NCBI GenBank assembly: GCA_017411945.1
Contig: JAFQPD010000036.1
Location: 1 to 9,154 of the forward strand
DNA: 9,154 nucleotides
Direction of reading: 5' to 3'
Origin: Mailhella sp.
Lineage (GTDB): Bacteria > Desulfobacterota > Desulfovibrionia > Desulfovibrionales > Desulfovibrionaceae
The notes beneath the pieces were generated by a model that had not been told where the DNA came from, made no database searches, and worked only from the letters and a program-made list of their open reading frames with translations. The position numbers and the translations under genes were made by a program. Below are positions 1 through 5,639 of the stretch, in pieces; positions within the stretch are counted from its first letter, which is position 1, and every line of letters begins with the position of its first letter.

Positions 1-109
1 CCAGCACAGTATCCACTTTGGCATCGGCTTTGACGTGCGTAGGCAGACCTGCGCCGCCAGCGCCGACAACGCCGGCTTGCCGTATCTTGTCAACAATCGG
101 GTTTCCCAT
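1..109 (-). CDS. pduS: PduS/RnfC-like electron-transfer flavoprotein, N-terminal fragment (runs off left edge)
   Basis: Only the first 36 codons are present, reading MGNPIVDKIRQAGVVGAGGA and continuing GLPTHVK. The segment GVVGAGGAGLPTHVK matches the glycine-rich start of PduS, the BMC-associated relative of RnfC and of the NADH-binding complex I subunit, where this loop helps bind the flavin/NADH. PduS is known as an Fe-S flavoprotein that passes electrons from NADH, reducing cobalamin in B12-dependent compartments; relatives occur in compartments without B12 enzymes. The start is supported by an AGAGGA ribosome site about 8 bases upstream. It is the last visible gene of the minus-strand operon, 63 bases after the alcohol dehydrogenase stop. 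With only the N-terminus visible, an RnfC-type SLBB protein of slightly different role cannot be excluded. Confidence 0.72.
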   Translation of the reverse strand, partial: MGNPIVDKIRQAGVVGAGGAGLPTHVKADAKVDTVL

Positions 110-136
110 CGTTCTATTCCTCTGTCATGGTGCGGT

Positions 137-160
137 CCCTGCGGCCTGACTGCAGCAGGG
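137..160 (-). other. Intercistronic stem-loop between adh and pduS
   Basis: The arms CCCTGC (137-142) and GCAGGG (155-160) are perfectly complementary around a 12-base loop in the gap between the alcohol dehydrogenase stop and the PduS-like start. There is no U-tract, so it is not a normal intrinsic terminator. It is the weakest of the intercistronic hairpins in this operon and could be chance in GC-rich DNA. Confidence 0.35.
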
Positions 161-172
161 GCAAAAATTCGT

Positions 173-1279
173 TTACCAGGCGGCTTCGAAAAGCTTCTTG
201 ATGTCGCCCAGAGAAGGTCTGCGCGGATTGCCCTTGGTACACAGGTCATTATACGCGTGAATGGACATAGAATCCAGTGACTGACGATAGGCAGTCTCGT
301 CGACCTTGAGGTCGCGGACGCGCATCGGCACCTTCATCGCGTCGCAAAGGCTGTTGATCGCGTTGACAAGGGCGGAAGTGCCTTCTTCCACATTGGAATG
401 GGGCAGACCGATGATGCGGGCCAGCTCGCGGTAGCGCACGCCCGCGTCAAAGCTGTTGAAGCGGATGACGTGGGGCAGGAGCAGAGCATTCGCACAGCCA
501 TGAGGGATGTGGAACTGCCCGCCGAGAGCATGAGCCATACTGTGCGTAAGGCCGAGACCGCTGTTGTTGAAAGCCATGCCTGCCATGCAGGAGCCCAGCA
601 GGAGAGCTTCGCGCGCCTGCATGTCCTCCATGTTCTGGTAGGCTCTAAGGAGCGCGCTGAACACATAACGAGTCCCTTCCACCGCAAGTATGTCGGTGAA
701 CGCGTTATGGTTGCGCGAAGTATAGGCTTCGATGGCATGGGTGAGAACGTCCATGCCGGTGGCGGCGGTGACAGAAGGAGGCACCGTACGCGTGAAGCGT
801 GCGTCGAGAATGGCCACGTCCGGGATGAGCATGTCATCGTTCAGCGGGATCTTGACGCTGTTCTGCTTGTCCGTGACGACAGATATGGAGGTGACTTCCG
901 ACCCGGTGCCGCTGGTGGTAGGGATGGCCGCAAGCACAGGACGGGGGAGCTCTTCCGCCGCCTTGCAGGCAAAATAGATGATAGCCTTGGCCGTATCGAT
1001 GGCAGAACCTCCTCCGAGGGCAACCACAAGGTCGGCCTTGCTTGCTGCATACGCAAGTGCTCCACGCTTAACCGTCTCCAGAGAAGGATCGGGTTCCACA
1101 TCGGAGAATATCTCCACCGGGATATCGCGACGCTCGAGATGGCTGGTGATCTGGGCGGCAAAGCCGCTTTTCACCATGAAGGGGTCGGTCACGACGAAAG
1201 CGCGCGTGCAGTACACTTCTTCAAGCGTATCAAGCGCGTACTTGCCGTAGCAAATCTTTGTCTTGCCGTAAAAATGCAC
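173..1279 (-). CDS. Iron-containing alcohol dehydrogenase (PduQ/EutG-type)
   Basis: This 368-residue protein is the usual length for group III, iron-dependent alcohol dehydrogenases. The N-terminal half has the nucleotide-binding signature ALGGGSAIDTAK (88-99) and PTTSGTGSEVT (120-130). The C-terminal half carries the metal ligands: D177 and H181 in GMDVLTHAIEAY, H246 in GLTHSMAH and H260 in IPHGCANA. The spacing matches FucO-type enzymes. In a microcompartment this enzyme reduces part of the aldehyde to alcohol and so regenerates NAD+ for the acylating aldehyde dehydrogenase in the same operon. Translation starts at a GTG codon preceded by GGAG at 7 bases; no better ATG lies nearby. A 129-base gap with a strong hairpin separates it from the upstream shell gene, so its expression may differ from that of the shell. 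Substrate is not readable from sequence; acetaldehyde is the likeliest given the neighbours. Confidence 0.9.
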   Translation of the reverse strand: MHFYGKTKICYGKYALDTLEEVYCTRAFVVTDPFMVKSGFAAQITSHLERRDIPVEIFSDVEPDPSLETVKRGALAYAASKADLVVALGGGSAIDTAKAIIYFACKAAEELPRPVLAAIPTTSGTGSEVTSISVVTDKQNSVKIPLNDDMLIPDVAILDARFTRTVPPSVTAATGMDVLTHAIEAYTSRNHNAFTDILAVEGTRYVFSALLRAYQNMEDMQAREALLLGSCMAGMAFNNSGLGLTHSMAHALGGQFHIPHGCANALLLPHVIRFNSFDAGVRYRELARIIGLPHSNVEEGTSALVNAINSLCDAMKVPMRVRDLKVDETAYRQSLDSMSIHAYNDLCTKGNPRRPSLGDIKKLFEAAW

Positions 1280-1352
1280 TTTTCAGCTCCATAGCTTAGC
1301 CCCGGCGGCATTGCCAGCCGCAGGACAGTCTACTCCGTCGTCATTGCCATTC

Positions 1353-1385
1353 TCCGGAGCCCGCCGATGCGGCGGGCCTTCCGGA
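1353..1385 (-). other. Strong intercistronic hairpin between BMC-H and adh
   Basis: TCCGGA (1353-1358) plus GCCCGCC (1359-1365) pair with GGCGGGC (1371-1377) and TCCGGA (1380-1385). This gives 13 base pairs with a two-base bulge and a five-base loop. No run of T follows on the minus strand, so it looks like an RNA-stability or processing element rather than an intrinsic terminator. It lies 24 bases after the stop of the shell gene. Confidence 0.6.
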
Positions 1386-1408
1386 AAACAGCCTTCTGCC
1401 CTTCCAGC

Positions 1409-1696
1409 TTACTTGCCAGCGGGAAGCGGAGGAACGAGAGTTTCCACTTCGCCGTGGGGGCGAGGGATAACATGCACGCTGCGCAGAGTGCCCACGCGTT
1501 CGCAGGCAGCAGCGCCGGCATCGACGGCGGCCTTCACAGCGCCGACGTCGCCGCGCACGAGAACGGTAACGAAACCGCCGCCGATCTGTTCGCGGCCGAT
1601 AAGGGTAACGTTGGCGGCTTTGACCATGGCGTCGGCAGCTTCAATGGCGCCGACAAGGCCCTTGGTTTCGATCATGCCGAGAGCATCGAACTTCAT
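1409..1696 (-). CDS. eutM: BMC-H hexameric shell protein (EutM/PduA-like), copy 2
   Basis: This is a 95-residue single BMC domain (Pfam BMC, PF00936), the standard length for a hexameric facet protein of the shell. Hallmarks are ALGMIETKGLVGA (5-17), EAADAMVKAANVTL, VRGDVGAVKAA and SVHVIPRPH. The pore loop reads QIGGG, like the IGGG of EutM, giving a narrow pore lined by backbone amides that is thought to pass small polar substrates. About four residues in five match the other short BMC-H at 5282-5566, so the two are recent paralogues. A strong site, AGGAG six bases before ATG, supports the start. The gene stands apart from its neighbours: an 80-base gap with two hairpins lies upstream and a 129-base gap with one hairpin lies downstream. 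An unusual Cys in helix 2 (AAACERVG) distinguishes it from copy 1. Calling it eutM rather than pduA is a matter of nomenclature. Confidence 0.93.
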   Translation of the reverse strand: MKFDALGMIETKGLVGAIEAADAMVKAANVTLIGREQIGGGFVTVLVRGDVGAVKAAVDAGAAACERVGTLRSVHVIPRPHGEVETLVPPLPAGK

Positions 1697-1710
1697 GTCT
1701 GTCTCCTTTT

Positions 1711-1726
1711 TCGCTGTTTCCAGCGA
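1711..1726 (-). other. GAAA-tetraloop hairpin just upstream of the BMC-H ribosome site
   Basis: On the minus strand TCGCTG-GAAA-CAGCGA forms a perfect six-base-pair stem closed by a GNRA-type tetraloop. It ends five A residues before the AGGAG of the BMC-H gene. The position suggests 5' protection of a processed shell mRNA or shaping of the initiation region. The structure is seen; the role is inferred. Confidence 0.5.
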
Positions 1727-1758
1727 CGGTGCGGCTCATCCGCGCCTGGATGGAATAC

Positions 1759-1778
1759 AGTCTGCGGCGAGGCAGACT
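1759..1778 (-). other. Hairpin overlapping the stop codon of the Cys-rich protein gene
   Basis: AGTCTGC and GCAGACT arms (1772-1778 and 1759-1765) pair perfectly over seven bases with a six-base loop. The structure overlaps the TAG stop of the upstream gene. No U-tract follows. It is one of two hairpins in the 80-base gap before the second BMC-H gene. Confidence 0.5.
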
Positions 1779-2217
1779 ACATATTGTCTCTGATAGCCTT
1801 GAGAGCCTTGGCGGTGAGTTCCTTCAGCTCGGCAGGGTCGGTCACGCCGTACTTTTCCTTGAGCATGGTGGCAAGGGCAAGGGCGAGGCTTTCCACGGAG
1901 GTGTAGGAGCCAAGGGGAGCACCGGCGGCGATGCCGGGAGTGATGGCGGAACCGCAGTTGCAGCCGCCGCGGCAGGTGCCGTGGCTCTTGCCGCAGGGCG
2001 TGCCGGAAGCAGAACCGCAGGAAGAAGCGGAAGCGGCGGCAGGAGCCTTGGCAGGAACGGCGACGGGTTCGGGGCCATACACCACGCTCACGCGGCGACG
2101 GCCGAGTTCGTCTTTGGCACCGGCAGTGAGCAGGCGGTTGCCGAAGACGTAGAGCTTTCCGTCCTGCTTGCTGATGTAGTTATTAACGTTGTCTACGGTG
2201 ATGAGTTCTTTCTTCAT
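1777..2217 (-). CDS. Unassigned BMC-associated protein with Cys-rich linker and C-terminal amphipathic helices
   Basis: I do not recognise a named family for this 146-residue protein. Residues 3-48 (ELITVDNV...LLTAGAKDEL...VSVVYG) resemble the small module seen at the N-terminus of EutQ and the C-terminus of Eut_hyp/PduM-like proteins. Residues 50-66 are an Ala/Pro linker. Residues 67-89 are Gly/Ser-rich with five cysteines (67, 75, 82, 86, 88), including CRGGCNC. The tail (105-145) predicts two amphipathic helices, SVESLALALATMLKEKYGV and AELKELTAKALKAI, separated by a short turn; such helices often act as encapsulation peptides. The gene begins two bases after the PduT-like stop, with GAGG five bases before ATG, so translation is probably coupled. 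The Cys cluster could bind zinc or an Fe-S cluster or form disulfides. A lumen scaffold or redox cargo role is inference. Confidence 0.8.
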   Translation of the reverse strand: MKKELITVDNVNNYISKQDGKLYVFGNRLLTAGAKDELGRRRVSVVYGPEPVAVPAKAPAAASASSCGSASGTPCGKSHGTCRGGCNCGSAITPGIAAGAPLGSYTSVESLALALATMLKEKYGVTDPAELKELTAKALKAIRDNM

Positions 2218-2219
2218 GT

Positions 2220-2768
2220 TTACCTCACTCCGCCAGTCAGGGCACTCGCCATGGCTTCTGCGGGATTGGGGATGACCACAGCTTCAACCAGCCTGTCGGC
2301 CAGAACTTCACGGGAAGTCTCCACTGCTTCGCGCACAGCGGCTACGTCGCCGCCGAGAACGTAGAAGGATTTGCCCATGATGCCCTGCCCGGACACAAAT
2401 TTCAGCAGTCGGACTTCCGACTTTTTCACCGCCTTATCGGCGGCATTGATGCCCGAGGAAACATTGCGGCATTCCACAACTCCCAGGGCCTCCCCACGCT
2501 TGGCGGCCTCAGACTTCTTCAAAGCCTCGACAAGCAGAGGAGAAACATTCGATATGACGAAGGAACCGACGAGCTTTTTCTGGGAATCGCGGGCGAAAAG
2601 CACAGAGGTCTGCACAGCTTCGCGGTCGCCCGAAACGTAGATGAGGAAGCGGCCGGAACAGAGCGGCGCAGCGCGGAGGAGCTCCACGTTCGCCACCTTG
2701 ACCATGCCGTCTGCGAGCTCAGCGCCGGAGGCGATGCTCACAACTTCCACGATTCCCAGACTATCCAT
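2220..2768 (-). CDS. pduT: Tandem BMC-domain trimeric shell protein (PduT-like)
   Basis: The 182 residues contain two fused BMC domains, about 2-88 and 93-172, which assemble as a trimeric pseudohexamer in the shell. Length and layout match PduT (about 184 residues). The segment APLCSGRF places C37 where PduT has the conserved cysteine (ICPGKF) that holds a [4Fe-4S] cluster at the three-fold pore, so this protein probably carries a cluster too. The second domain has the usual GVVE, NAADKAVK and VVIPNP signatures. PduT is proposed to move electrons across the shell in partnership with PduS, and a PduS-like gene lies in the same operon. The start ATG follows the eutN stop by three bases, with AAGGG within the eutN end as the likely ribosome site. 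Confidence 0.88.
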   Translation of the reverse strand: MDSLGIVEVVSIASGAELADGMVKVANVELLRAAPLCSGRFLIYVSGDREAVQTSVLFARDSQKKLVGSFVISNVSPLLVEALKKSEAAKRGEALGVVECRNVSSGINAADKAVKKSEVRLLKFVSGQGIMGKSFYVLGGDVAAVREAVETSREVLADRLVEAVVIPNPAEAMASALTGGVR

Positions 2769-2771
2769 ATA

Positions 2772-3053
2772 TTACAAACCCTTGGTCAGGTTTATTTCCA
2801 CTTCGTCAAGGATGCCGACGATGGCGGCGTCCATGGGGATATCAGGGGACGCCAGTGCCATACGGGCAGAGCTTCCAGTGACGACCAGAACCTGTTCGCC
2901 TATGCCGGCACCAACGCGGTCGGCCGCGACGACGCTTTCGTGACGCTTGCCGTCAGCAGGGTCGATACGCTGCACGACCATAAGCTTCATGCCGTTCAGC
3001 TGGTCATCCTTCTTGGTCGCCCACACGTTGCCTATAACAACACCAATGAACAT
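2772..3053 (-). CDS. eutN: BMC-P pentameric vertex protein (EutN/PduN/CcmL family)
   Basis: At 93 residues this is a typical EutN/CcmL protein, which forms pentamers that cap the vertices of the polyhedral shell. The N-terminus MFIGVVIGNVWATKKDDQL followed by GMKLMVVQ is characteristic. Further matches are VVAADRVGAGIGEQVLVVTGSSAR (split here as residues 41-64 with key VGAG, GE and GSSAR) and the closing DAAIVGILDEVEI. It is the only vertex protein in the window. The start lies nine bases after the upstream stop, with AAGGG overlapping that stop as the likely ribosome site. The neighbours on both sides are tightly packed, which implies a single mRNA segment from pduL to the Cys-rich gene. Confidence 0.93.
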   Translation of the reverse strand: MFIGVVIGNVWATKKDDQLNGMKLMVVQRIDPADGKRHESVVAADRVGAGIGEQVLVVTGSSARMALASPDIPMDAAIVGILDEVEINLTKGL

Positions 3054-3062
3054 CCGTATCCC

Positions 3063-3668
3063 TTATAGCTTTTTCTGGATACCCATCTTGAGGGCATCCG
3101 CAGTTTCCGCCGCGAGGGGCGTGACAGTGGCATCGGCAGGCACGACCATGTTGCGGTAGCCTTCCTTGCCGTACTTTTCGACCATCGGGGCAGTGATGAG
3201 CTTCTCGCGCACGCGAACGGATTCCGGCAGCTTAGCCTTGAATTCCTTAAGTCCGTAGGCGGCAAGAGCCTTTTCGTAGCCGACGTACAGATCATACAGT
3301 GCGCCGGGCGCAGTGTCGGCGTAGCTGCGGTAGCCGAACTCCAGCACTTCCACACTGATGCCCTTGAGGAGCAGGGAAAGCACTGTTTCCAAAGTGCGGG
3401 AGCTCACCCGGCCAGCCGCAAGATCGGCCATAGAAGAGCAGCAGAGATGGGGCAGGATATGCTTGGCAGGCGTACGGCCGCCCAGATCTTCTCCGAAGAA
3501 GACGAGGTCGACCCCCTCGGGGAAATACGGTTCGACCAGAGGTCTCACGCGTTCCTCAAGAGCGGGCTCACGCTTGGCAAGCACGAAAACACAGGGAAGG
3601 GCCTTGCGGGCTTCCATGCGTTCCAGCACTTCCTTTACGACGGCGCTGACCAGTTCCGACATATCCAT
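3063..3668 (-). CDS. PduM/Eut_hyp-like microcompartment assembly protein
   Basis: This 201-residue protein resembles the poorly characterised proteins found in Eut/Pdu operons (Eut_hyp, and more distantly PduM, a structural component needed for normal Pdu compartments). The N-terminal helix MDMSELVSAVVKEVLERMEA is amphipathic, like an encapsulation peptide. The middle (25-110) looks like an alternating alpha/beta segment and includes HLCCSS (74-79). The C-terminus (156-197: KLITAPMVEKYGKEGY, then VTPLAAETA) is the recurrent BMC-associated module with LIT at its start and VTPLA before the last strand. The same module type opens the 146-residue protein three genes downstream. The start is set by GGAG seven bases before ATG; a second ATG two codons later is possible. 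No catalytic motif is visible, so an assembly or scaffold role is inferred from the family. Confidence 0.75.
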   Translation of the reverse strand: MDMSELVSAVVKEVLERMEARKALPCVFVLAKREPALEERVRPLVEPYFPEGVDLVFFGEDLGGRTPAKHILPHLCCSSMADLAAGRVSSRTLETVLSLLLKGISVEVLEFGYRSYADTAPGALYDLYVGYEKALAAYGLKEFKAKLPESVRVREKLITAPMVEKYGKEGYRNMVVPADATVTPLAAETADALKMGIQKKL

Positions 3669-3686
3669 GCCGCTGCTCCGAAAATC

Positions 3687-4514
3687 TCAGTCCTTCTTCA
3701 CGCAATTGAGCGCGATGCCCAGAGGCGTGACAAGGAAGGGGTTAGAAGGCTTGCACACAGGCTTGCCCGTTTCCTTGGCGATGATCGTCTCCATGTCCTT
3801 AAGGCAGCAGGTGCCTCCGACGAGGTAGATGTCGGAAACGTTGCGGCCACGGATATGGCTGTTGATGATGGACGCCATCTTCTCAATGACAGGCTTCACC
3901 ACGGTGAAGACTTCGCGCTGGCGAGCGGGATCCTTCTTGATCTTCTCCGCCTCTTCGAAGCTCACGCCGTAGTTGCCGGCAAGCACGAGGGTAAGATGAG
4001 TGCCGCCGGTGGGTTCGTCTGCCACATAGGTGACCTTGCCGTTCTCAAGGATGGAAAGGCCGGTGGTGCCGCCGCCGATATCGACGATGACGCCATTCTC
4101 GACGTTGAGCACAGCGTTGGCCGCCGTGGGCTCGTCGAGGATGGAGATGACGTTGAGGCCGGCGCCTTCCACCACATGGCGGTGAGTGGCGCACTCGCGC
4201 ACACCGGTGCCCGGAGGCACGGCTATGGCCGCATCTTCGAGCTCGCGGCCGAGGCGTTCCTGGAGCTGACCGACGAGGCGGCGAACTATCTGGGTAGCTC
4301 CCACATAGTCCACCACGAGACCGTCGCGCACGACCTGAGCAAATTCCAGCGCACAGGCCACGGGTTCGCCGGAACCGTTCACCACGACCACCACGATGTA
4401 CGCGGTGCCGAGGTCAACGCCCACGTAAAGCTTCTCGCGGGCAGAGACCTCAGCAACGGTGCTGATGCGGCGTTCGAGCTCGGCTATGCGGCTCTCGACG
4501 GCATCAATGTCCAT
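3687..4514 (-). CDS. eutJ: EutJ-type Hsp70/actin-fold ATPase
   Basis: EutJ proteins have the actin/Hsp70 ATPase fold and are thought to act as chaperone-like factors for microcompartment enzymes; their exact client is unknown. Motifs visible in the 275 residues are phosphate loop 1, YVGVDLGTAY (30-39); DEPTAAN (127-133); phosphate loop 2, VIVDIGGGTTGLSI (142-155); and the adenosine motif IYLVGGTCCLKDM (229-241). A short coiled-coil-like helix (1-25) precedes the fold. I chose the start MDIDAVESR because AGAGG lies five bases upstream and the length then matches EutJ (about 278). The open frame continues 30 codons further upstream, but that stretch only reads the pduL 3' end out of frame and is not EutJ-like. 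The start overlaps the pduL stop by 11 bases, which suggests translational coupling. Confidence 0.92.
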   Translation of the reverse strand: MDIDAVESRIAELERRISTVAEVSAREKLYVGVDLGTAYIVVVVVNGSGEPVACALEFAQVVRDGLVVDYVGATQIVRRLVGQLQERLGRELEDAAIAVPPGTGVRECATHRHVVEGAGLNVISILDEPTAANAVLNVENGVIVDIGGGTTGLSILENGKVTYVADEPTGGTHLTLVLAGNYGVSFEEAEKIKKDPARQREVFTVVKPVIEKMASIINSHIRGRNVSDIYLVGGTCCLKDMETIIAKETGKPVCKPSNPFLVTPLGIALNCVKKD

Positions 4515-5196
4515 GAGAACCTCTGGCCACGATGACGCCGTCCACGCCCTTCTTCCAGCCGGAAGCGTTGCCTTCGTCGGCGTCGATGTGCATGGCGAGG
4601 GCAAACTTGTCGCTCACGCGCACGAGGACGTCTTCAAAGATCATGGGACGTTCGGAATCGAGACGCACGCTGACCATGTCGTTGTCCTTAAGGCCAAGGC
4701 GAGCGGCGTCGGCGGTGGTCATGTGGATGTGGCGGGAAGCCACGATGGCACCTTCCTTGATGCCGACGATGCCCTTGTCGGAAGCGAGCAGAAGGCCGGG
4801 AGAGCCGGCAACGTCGCCAGACTGGCGCACGGGGGCGTCAATGCCGAGGCTGCGGGCATCGGTCTTGGAAAGTTCGACCTGAGAGCTGCTGCGAGTAGGA
4901 CCGAGCACGGCCACGTTGTCCATCACGCCCTTGGGGCCGATAAGGCGAACGCGTTCCTTGGCAAGGAACTGGCCGGGCTGGGAAAGTTCGCGCACGAAGG
5001 TGAGGGGGCCGCCGAACAGAGCAAGGCAGTCCTTCTCGCTGAGGTGCACATGACGAGCGGAAAGCTCGATCGGGATAGGGCCGTTCTCAGGACGGGCAGG
5101 AGCCGCAACAGGGGCGCTGCCGTTCTGGGCGCGGACTTCGTTCAGCACGCAGGTGAGGATCTCAGCCAGCATGTTTTTGATGGCTACTTCGTTCAT
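4504..5196 (-). CDS. pduL: PduL phosphotransacylase
   Basis: PduL is the zinc-dependent phosphate acyltransferase of microcompartments, converting acyl-CoA plus phosphate to acyl-phosphate and recycling CoA inside the shell. In the 230-residue protein the two zinc-binding motifs are clear: ELSARHVHLSEKD with H49 and H51, and SRHIHMTTADA with H156 and H158. E108 (in SSSQVELSKTDAR) and H203 (in ALAMHIDADEGN) match the other metal-site residues. Residues 1-22 (MNEVAIKNMLAEILTCVLNE) form an amphipathic helix followed by an Ala/Pro linker, the layout of an encapsulation peptide. I chose this ATG because GGAGAG lies five bases upstream. An ATG ten codons earlier has no ribosome site and reads MDAPCYSGET. 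The preceding 85-base gap holds a very stable hairpin. Confidence 0.95.
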   Translation of the reverse strand: MNEVAIKNMLAEILTCVLNEVRAQNGSAPVAAPARPENGPIPIELSARHVHLSEKDCLALFGGPLTFVRELSQPGQFLAKERVRLIGPKGVMDNVAVLGPTRSSSQVELSKTDARSLGIDAPVRQSGDVAGSPGLLLASDKGIVGIKEGAIVASRHIHMTTADAARLGLKDNDMVSVRLDSERPMIFEDVLVRVSDKFALAMHIDADEGNASGWKKGVDGVIVARGSHGH

Positions 5197-5245
5197 TGTC
5201 TCTCCACTATAACATGGTGCATCCACAGCTTTTCAGCGGGATGCA

Positions 5246-5269
5246 GGGCCGGGGGGAAGCCCCCGGCCC
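5246..5269 (-). other. Very stable GC hairpin between BMC-H copy 1 and pduL
   Basis: GGGCCGGGGG and its exact complement pair over ten G-C base pairs (5246-5255 with 5260-5269) around a four-base loop. The structure starts 12 bases after the BMC-H stop. No T-run follows on the minus strand, so it lacks the second half of an intrinsic terminator. Protecting the 3' end of the shell-protein message, or partly stopping transcription before pduL, are both possible. Confidence 0.65.
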
Positions 5270-5281
5270 CTTCAATGCTTC

Positions 5282-5566
5282 TTAGGCGCCCAGCTGGGGA
5301 AGGATGAGTTCGACTTCGGAGTGGGGGCGAGGAATGACGTGCACGCTGATGAGTTCGCCGACCTTCTGGGCAGCAGCGGAACCGGCATCGGTGGCAGCCT
5401 TGACGGCGCCGACGTCGCCGCGGACCATAACGGTGACGAGGCCGCCGCCAACCTGCACGCGACCGATGAGGGTGACGTTAGCAGCCTTGACCATGGCGTC
5501 AGCGGCTTCAACAGCGCCGACGAGGCCCTTGGTTTCGATCATGCCGAGAGCATTGGTAGAAGTCAT
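5282..5566 (-). CDS. eutM: BMC-H hexameric shell protein (EutM/PduA-like), copy 1
   Basis: This is a 94-residue single BMC domain forming flat hexamers of the shell facets. It shares ALGMIETKGLVGA, EAADAMVKAANVTLIGR, VRGDVGAVKAA and SVHVIPRPHSEVE with the copy at 1409-1696. Its pore loop is QVGGG. Differences from copy 2 are mostly conservative (I/V, L/M, F/L), except for the tail and the lack of the Cys in helix 2. The start is supported by a textbook AAGGAG seven bases before ATG, the strongest ribosome site in the operon, consistent with high-level synthesis of the major shell protein. Hairpins lie on both sides, at 5606-5632 upstream and 5246-5269 downstream, making this gene a bracketed unit in the mRNA. 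Confidence 0.94.
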   Translation of the reverse strand: MTSTNALGMIETKGLVGAVEAADAMVKAANVTLIGRVQVGGGLVTVMVRGDVGAVKAATDAGSAAAQKVGELISVHVIPRPHSEVELILPQLGA

Positions 5567-5605
5567 GTCGATCTCCTTGAGATGTTTTTTGTTGACTTAG
5601 AGGAC

Positions 5606-5632
5606 GTGCGCAGCGGAGCGTGTCCGCCGCAC
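5606..5632 (-). other. Hairpin between aldehyde dehydrogenase and BMC-H copy 1
   Basis: GTGCG plus GCGGA (minus strand, 5632-5623) pair with TCCGC and CGCAC (5617-5606), giving ten base pairs with a two-base bulge and a five-base loop. It begins eight bases after the aldehyde dehydrogenase stop. There is no adjacent T-run on the minus strand. An A-rich stretch (CAAAAAAC) lies downstream, just before the BMC-H ribosome site. Confidence 0.55.
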
Positions 5633-5639
5633 CCGGAAA

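Noticed and set aside
35..280. 81-codon plus-strand open frame at the left edge
   Set aside because: It lies antisense to the PduS-like start and the adh 3' end and has no sensible domain.
3447..4535. Plus-strand open frame of 362 codons opposite eutJ and the PduM-like gene
   Set aside because: It crosses two real minus-strand genes, has low-complexity His/Asp/Gly composition and matches no family; it is a codon-bias artefact.
4515..4604. 30-codon upstream extension of eutJ
   Set aside because: It reads the end of pduL out of frame, has no EutJ similarity, and the ATG at 4514 has a good ribosome site.
5197..5226. Ten-codon upstream extension of PduL (MDAPCYSGET)
   Set aside because: There is no ribosome site before it, and the ATG at 5196 has GGAGAG at ideal spacing followed by an encapsulation-like helix.
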